Assembly (NCBI GenBank): GCA_020425485.1
Contig: JAGQRL010000281.1
Span: forward strand, 1-6,364
Source: Rhodospirillaceae bacterium
GTDB taxonomy: Bacteria; Pseudomonadota; Alphaproteobacteria; DSM-16000; Inquilinaceae
Direction of reading: 5' to 3'
Length of the DNA stretch: 6,364 nt
Of the stretch, positions 5,757 through 6,364 are shown piece after piece. The notes beneath the pieces were generated by a model. The model searched no databases and was not told the DNA's origin. It saw only the letters and a program-made list of their open reading frames with translations. The translations under genes and the position numbers were made by a program. The first letter of the stretch is position 1; each line of letters starts with the position of its first letter.

Positions 5757-6062
5757 ATGGCAAAGAAGAGCGCCATCGAGAAGAACAAGCGGCGCGCACG
5801 CCTGGTCGCGCAGATGGCCGGCAAGCGCGCAGAGCTGAAGGCCATGGCGAAGGACGAAAGCGTCGATCCTGAGGATCGGTTCAACGCCCGCCTGAAGCTG
5901 GCCAAGATGCCGCGCAACGGCGCGCCCACCCGGCTGCGCAATCGCTGCGAGCTGACCGGCCGGCCGCGCGCCGTGTACCGGCGCTTCAAGCTGAGCCGGA
6001 TCGGCCTTCGGGATCTGGCGTCGCGCGGGCAGGTGCCCGGCGTGGTCAAGTCGAGCTGGTAG
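5757..6062 (+). CDS. rpsN: 30S ribosomal protein S14, zinc-free long form
   Basis: S14 (101 aa, exactly the E. coli length) sits in the head of the small subunit with S3, S10 and S19. This is the long form without zinc ligands. Only one Cys is present (Cys64, in RNRCELTGRPRAVYRRFKLSR, residues 61-81), where the zinc form would carry two CxxC pairs. The end, LASRGQVPGVVKSSW, is the conserved C-terminus. The N-terminal helix region includes AGKRAELKAM (21-30), also conserved. The start follows a 23-base gap. GGAGGG at 5741-5746 (10-base spacer) or AAGGA at 5749-5753 (3-base spacer) could bind the ribosome; the former is better placed. Confidence 0.98.
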   Translation: MAKKSAIEKNKRRARLVAQMAGKRAELKAMAKDESVDPEDRFNARLKLAKMPRNGAPTRLRNRCELTGRPRAVYRRFKLSRIGLRDLASRGQVPGVVKSSW

Positions 6063-6074
6063 GGGGGCGGATCC

Positions 6075-6364
6075 ATGTCCATGAGCGATCCGCTAGGCGA
6101 TCTGCTGACGCGCATCCGTAACGGCCAGATGGCCGGCAAGCAGGTGGTCGACTCTCCGGCCTCCAAGCTGCGCAGCAATGTGTGCGACGTGCTGGTGCGT
6201 GAAGGCTACATCCGCAGCTACCGGGTGGAAGAACAGCGTCCCGGCATTTCCACCATCAAGGTGGAACTGAAGTACAACGATGGCGAACCGGTGATTAAGC
6301 GCATTCAGCGCGTTTCCAAGCCGGGCCGGCGCGTGTATTCGGGGATCAAGGACCTGCCGCGTTA
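6075..6364 (+). CDS. rpsH: 30S ribosomal protein S8, N-terminal part (3' end outside window)
   Basis: S8 binds helix 21 of 16S rRNA early in small-subunit assembly and, in E. coli, represses spc operon translation. The frame stays open to the window edge: 96 whole codons plus two bases, against about 130 residues for the full protein. The start MSMSDPLGDLLTRIRNGQ is the standard N-terminus, followed by SPASKLRSNVCDVLVREGYI (residues 28-47), ISTIKVELKY, then IQRVSKPGRRVYSGIKDLPR. The rRNA-binding C-terminal signature is missing only because of the window end. I chose the ATG at 6075, 7 bases after GGGGGG (6062-6067). The second in-frame ATG at 6081 would drop two residues and lies 13 bases from that site. 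Confidence 0.98.
   Translation, partial: MSMSDPLGDLLTRIRNGQMAGKQVVDSPASKLRSNVCDVLVREGYIRSYRVEEQRPGISTIKVELKYNDGEPVIKRIQRVSKPGRRVYSGIKDLPR

Noticed and set aside
1..6364. Any inserted accessory gene, mobile element, repeat array or novel system.
   Set aside because: All genes are recognised ribosomal proteins in canonical order with gaps of 29 bases or less, so there is no room for an insertion.

Overview
The window is a piece of a bacterial ribosomal-protein gene cluster. All of it is read on the + strand, and about 98% of it codes for protein (about 132 bases lie between genes). The order is the canonical one: rplC (3' end only), rplD, rplW, rplB, rpsS, rplV, rpsC, rplP, rpmC, rpsQ, rplN, rplX, rplE, rpsN and rpsH (5' part only). 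In E. coli terms this is the S10 operon from its second to its last gene, followed directly by the first five genes of the spc operon.

The organism is most likely a high-GC alphaproteobacterium, perhaps related to Rhodospirillales. This is inferred from protein style: the acidic Ala/Glu/Pro tail on L3, the L4 block HRMVRWQLAKRRAGTHKTKG, the L23 block KGKTKRFRGRPG, the L22 block RFRARARGRVGRIEKP, S14 in its zinc-free form and an S8 that starts MSMSDPLGDLLTRIRNGQ. GC is strongly preferred at third codon positions. Genus cannot be told from memory alone.

Layout. Bases 1-4454 hold the S10 part: L3, L4, L23, L2, S19, L22, S3, L16, L29 and S17. Bases 4467-6364 hold the spc part: L14, L24, L5, S14 and S8. 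Only 12 bases separate rpsQ from rplN, so the separate spc promoter and terminator region of E. coli has no room here, and the cluster is probably read as one long message. Genes are joined by ATGA overlaps (rplD/rplW and rplP/rpmC), a TGATG overlap (rplN/rplX) or gaps of 2-29 bases, each with a purine-rich ribosome-binding site. This arrangement favours translational coupling.

Together the genes supply early-assembling large-subunit proteins (L3, L4, L24, L22, L23, L29), peptidyl-transferase-region proteins (L2, L16), subunit-interface and central-protuberance proteins (L14, L5) and small-subunit proteins of the head (S19, S3, S14) and body (S17, S8). No mobile element, CRISPR array, RNA gene, intrinsic terminator or non-ribosomal gene was seen. 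This is an ordinary core region. The findings below are modest, and no undescribed system is present.
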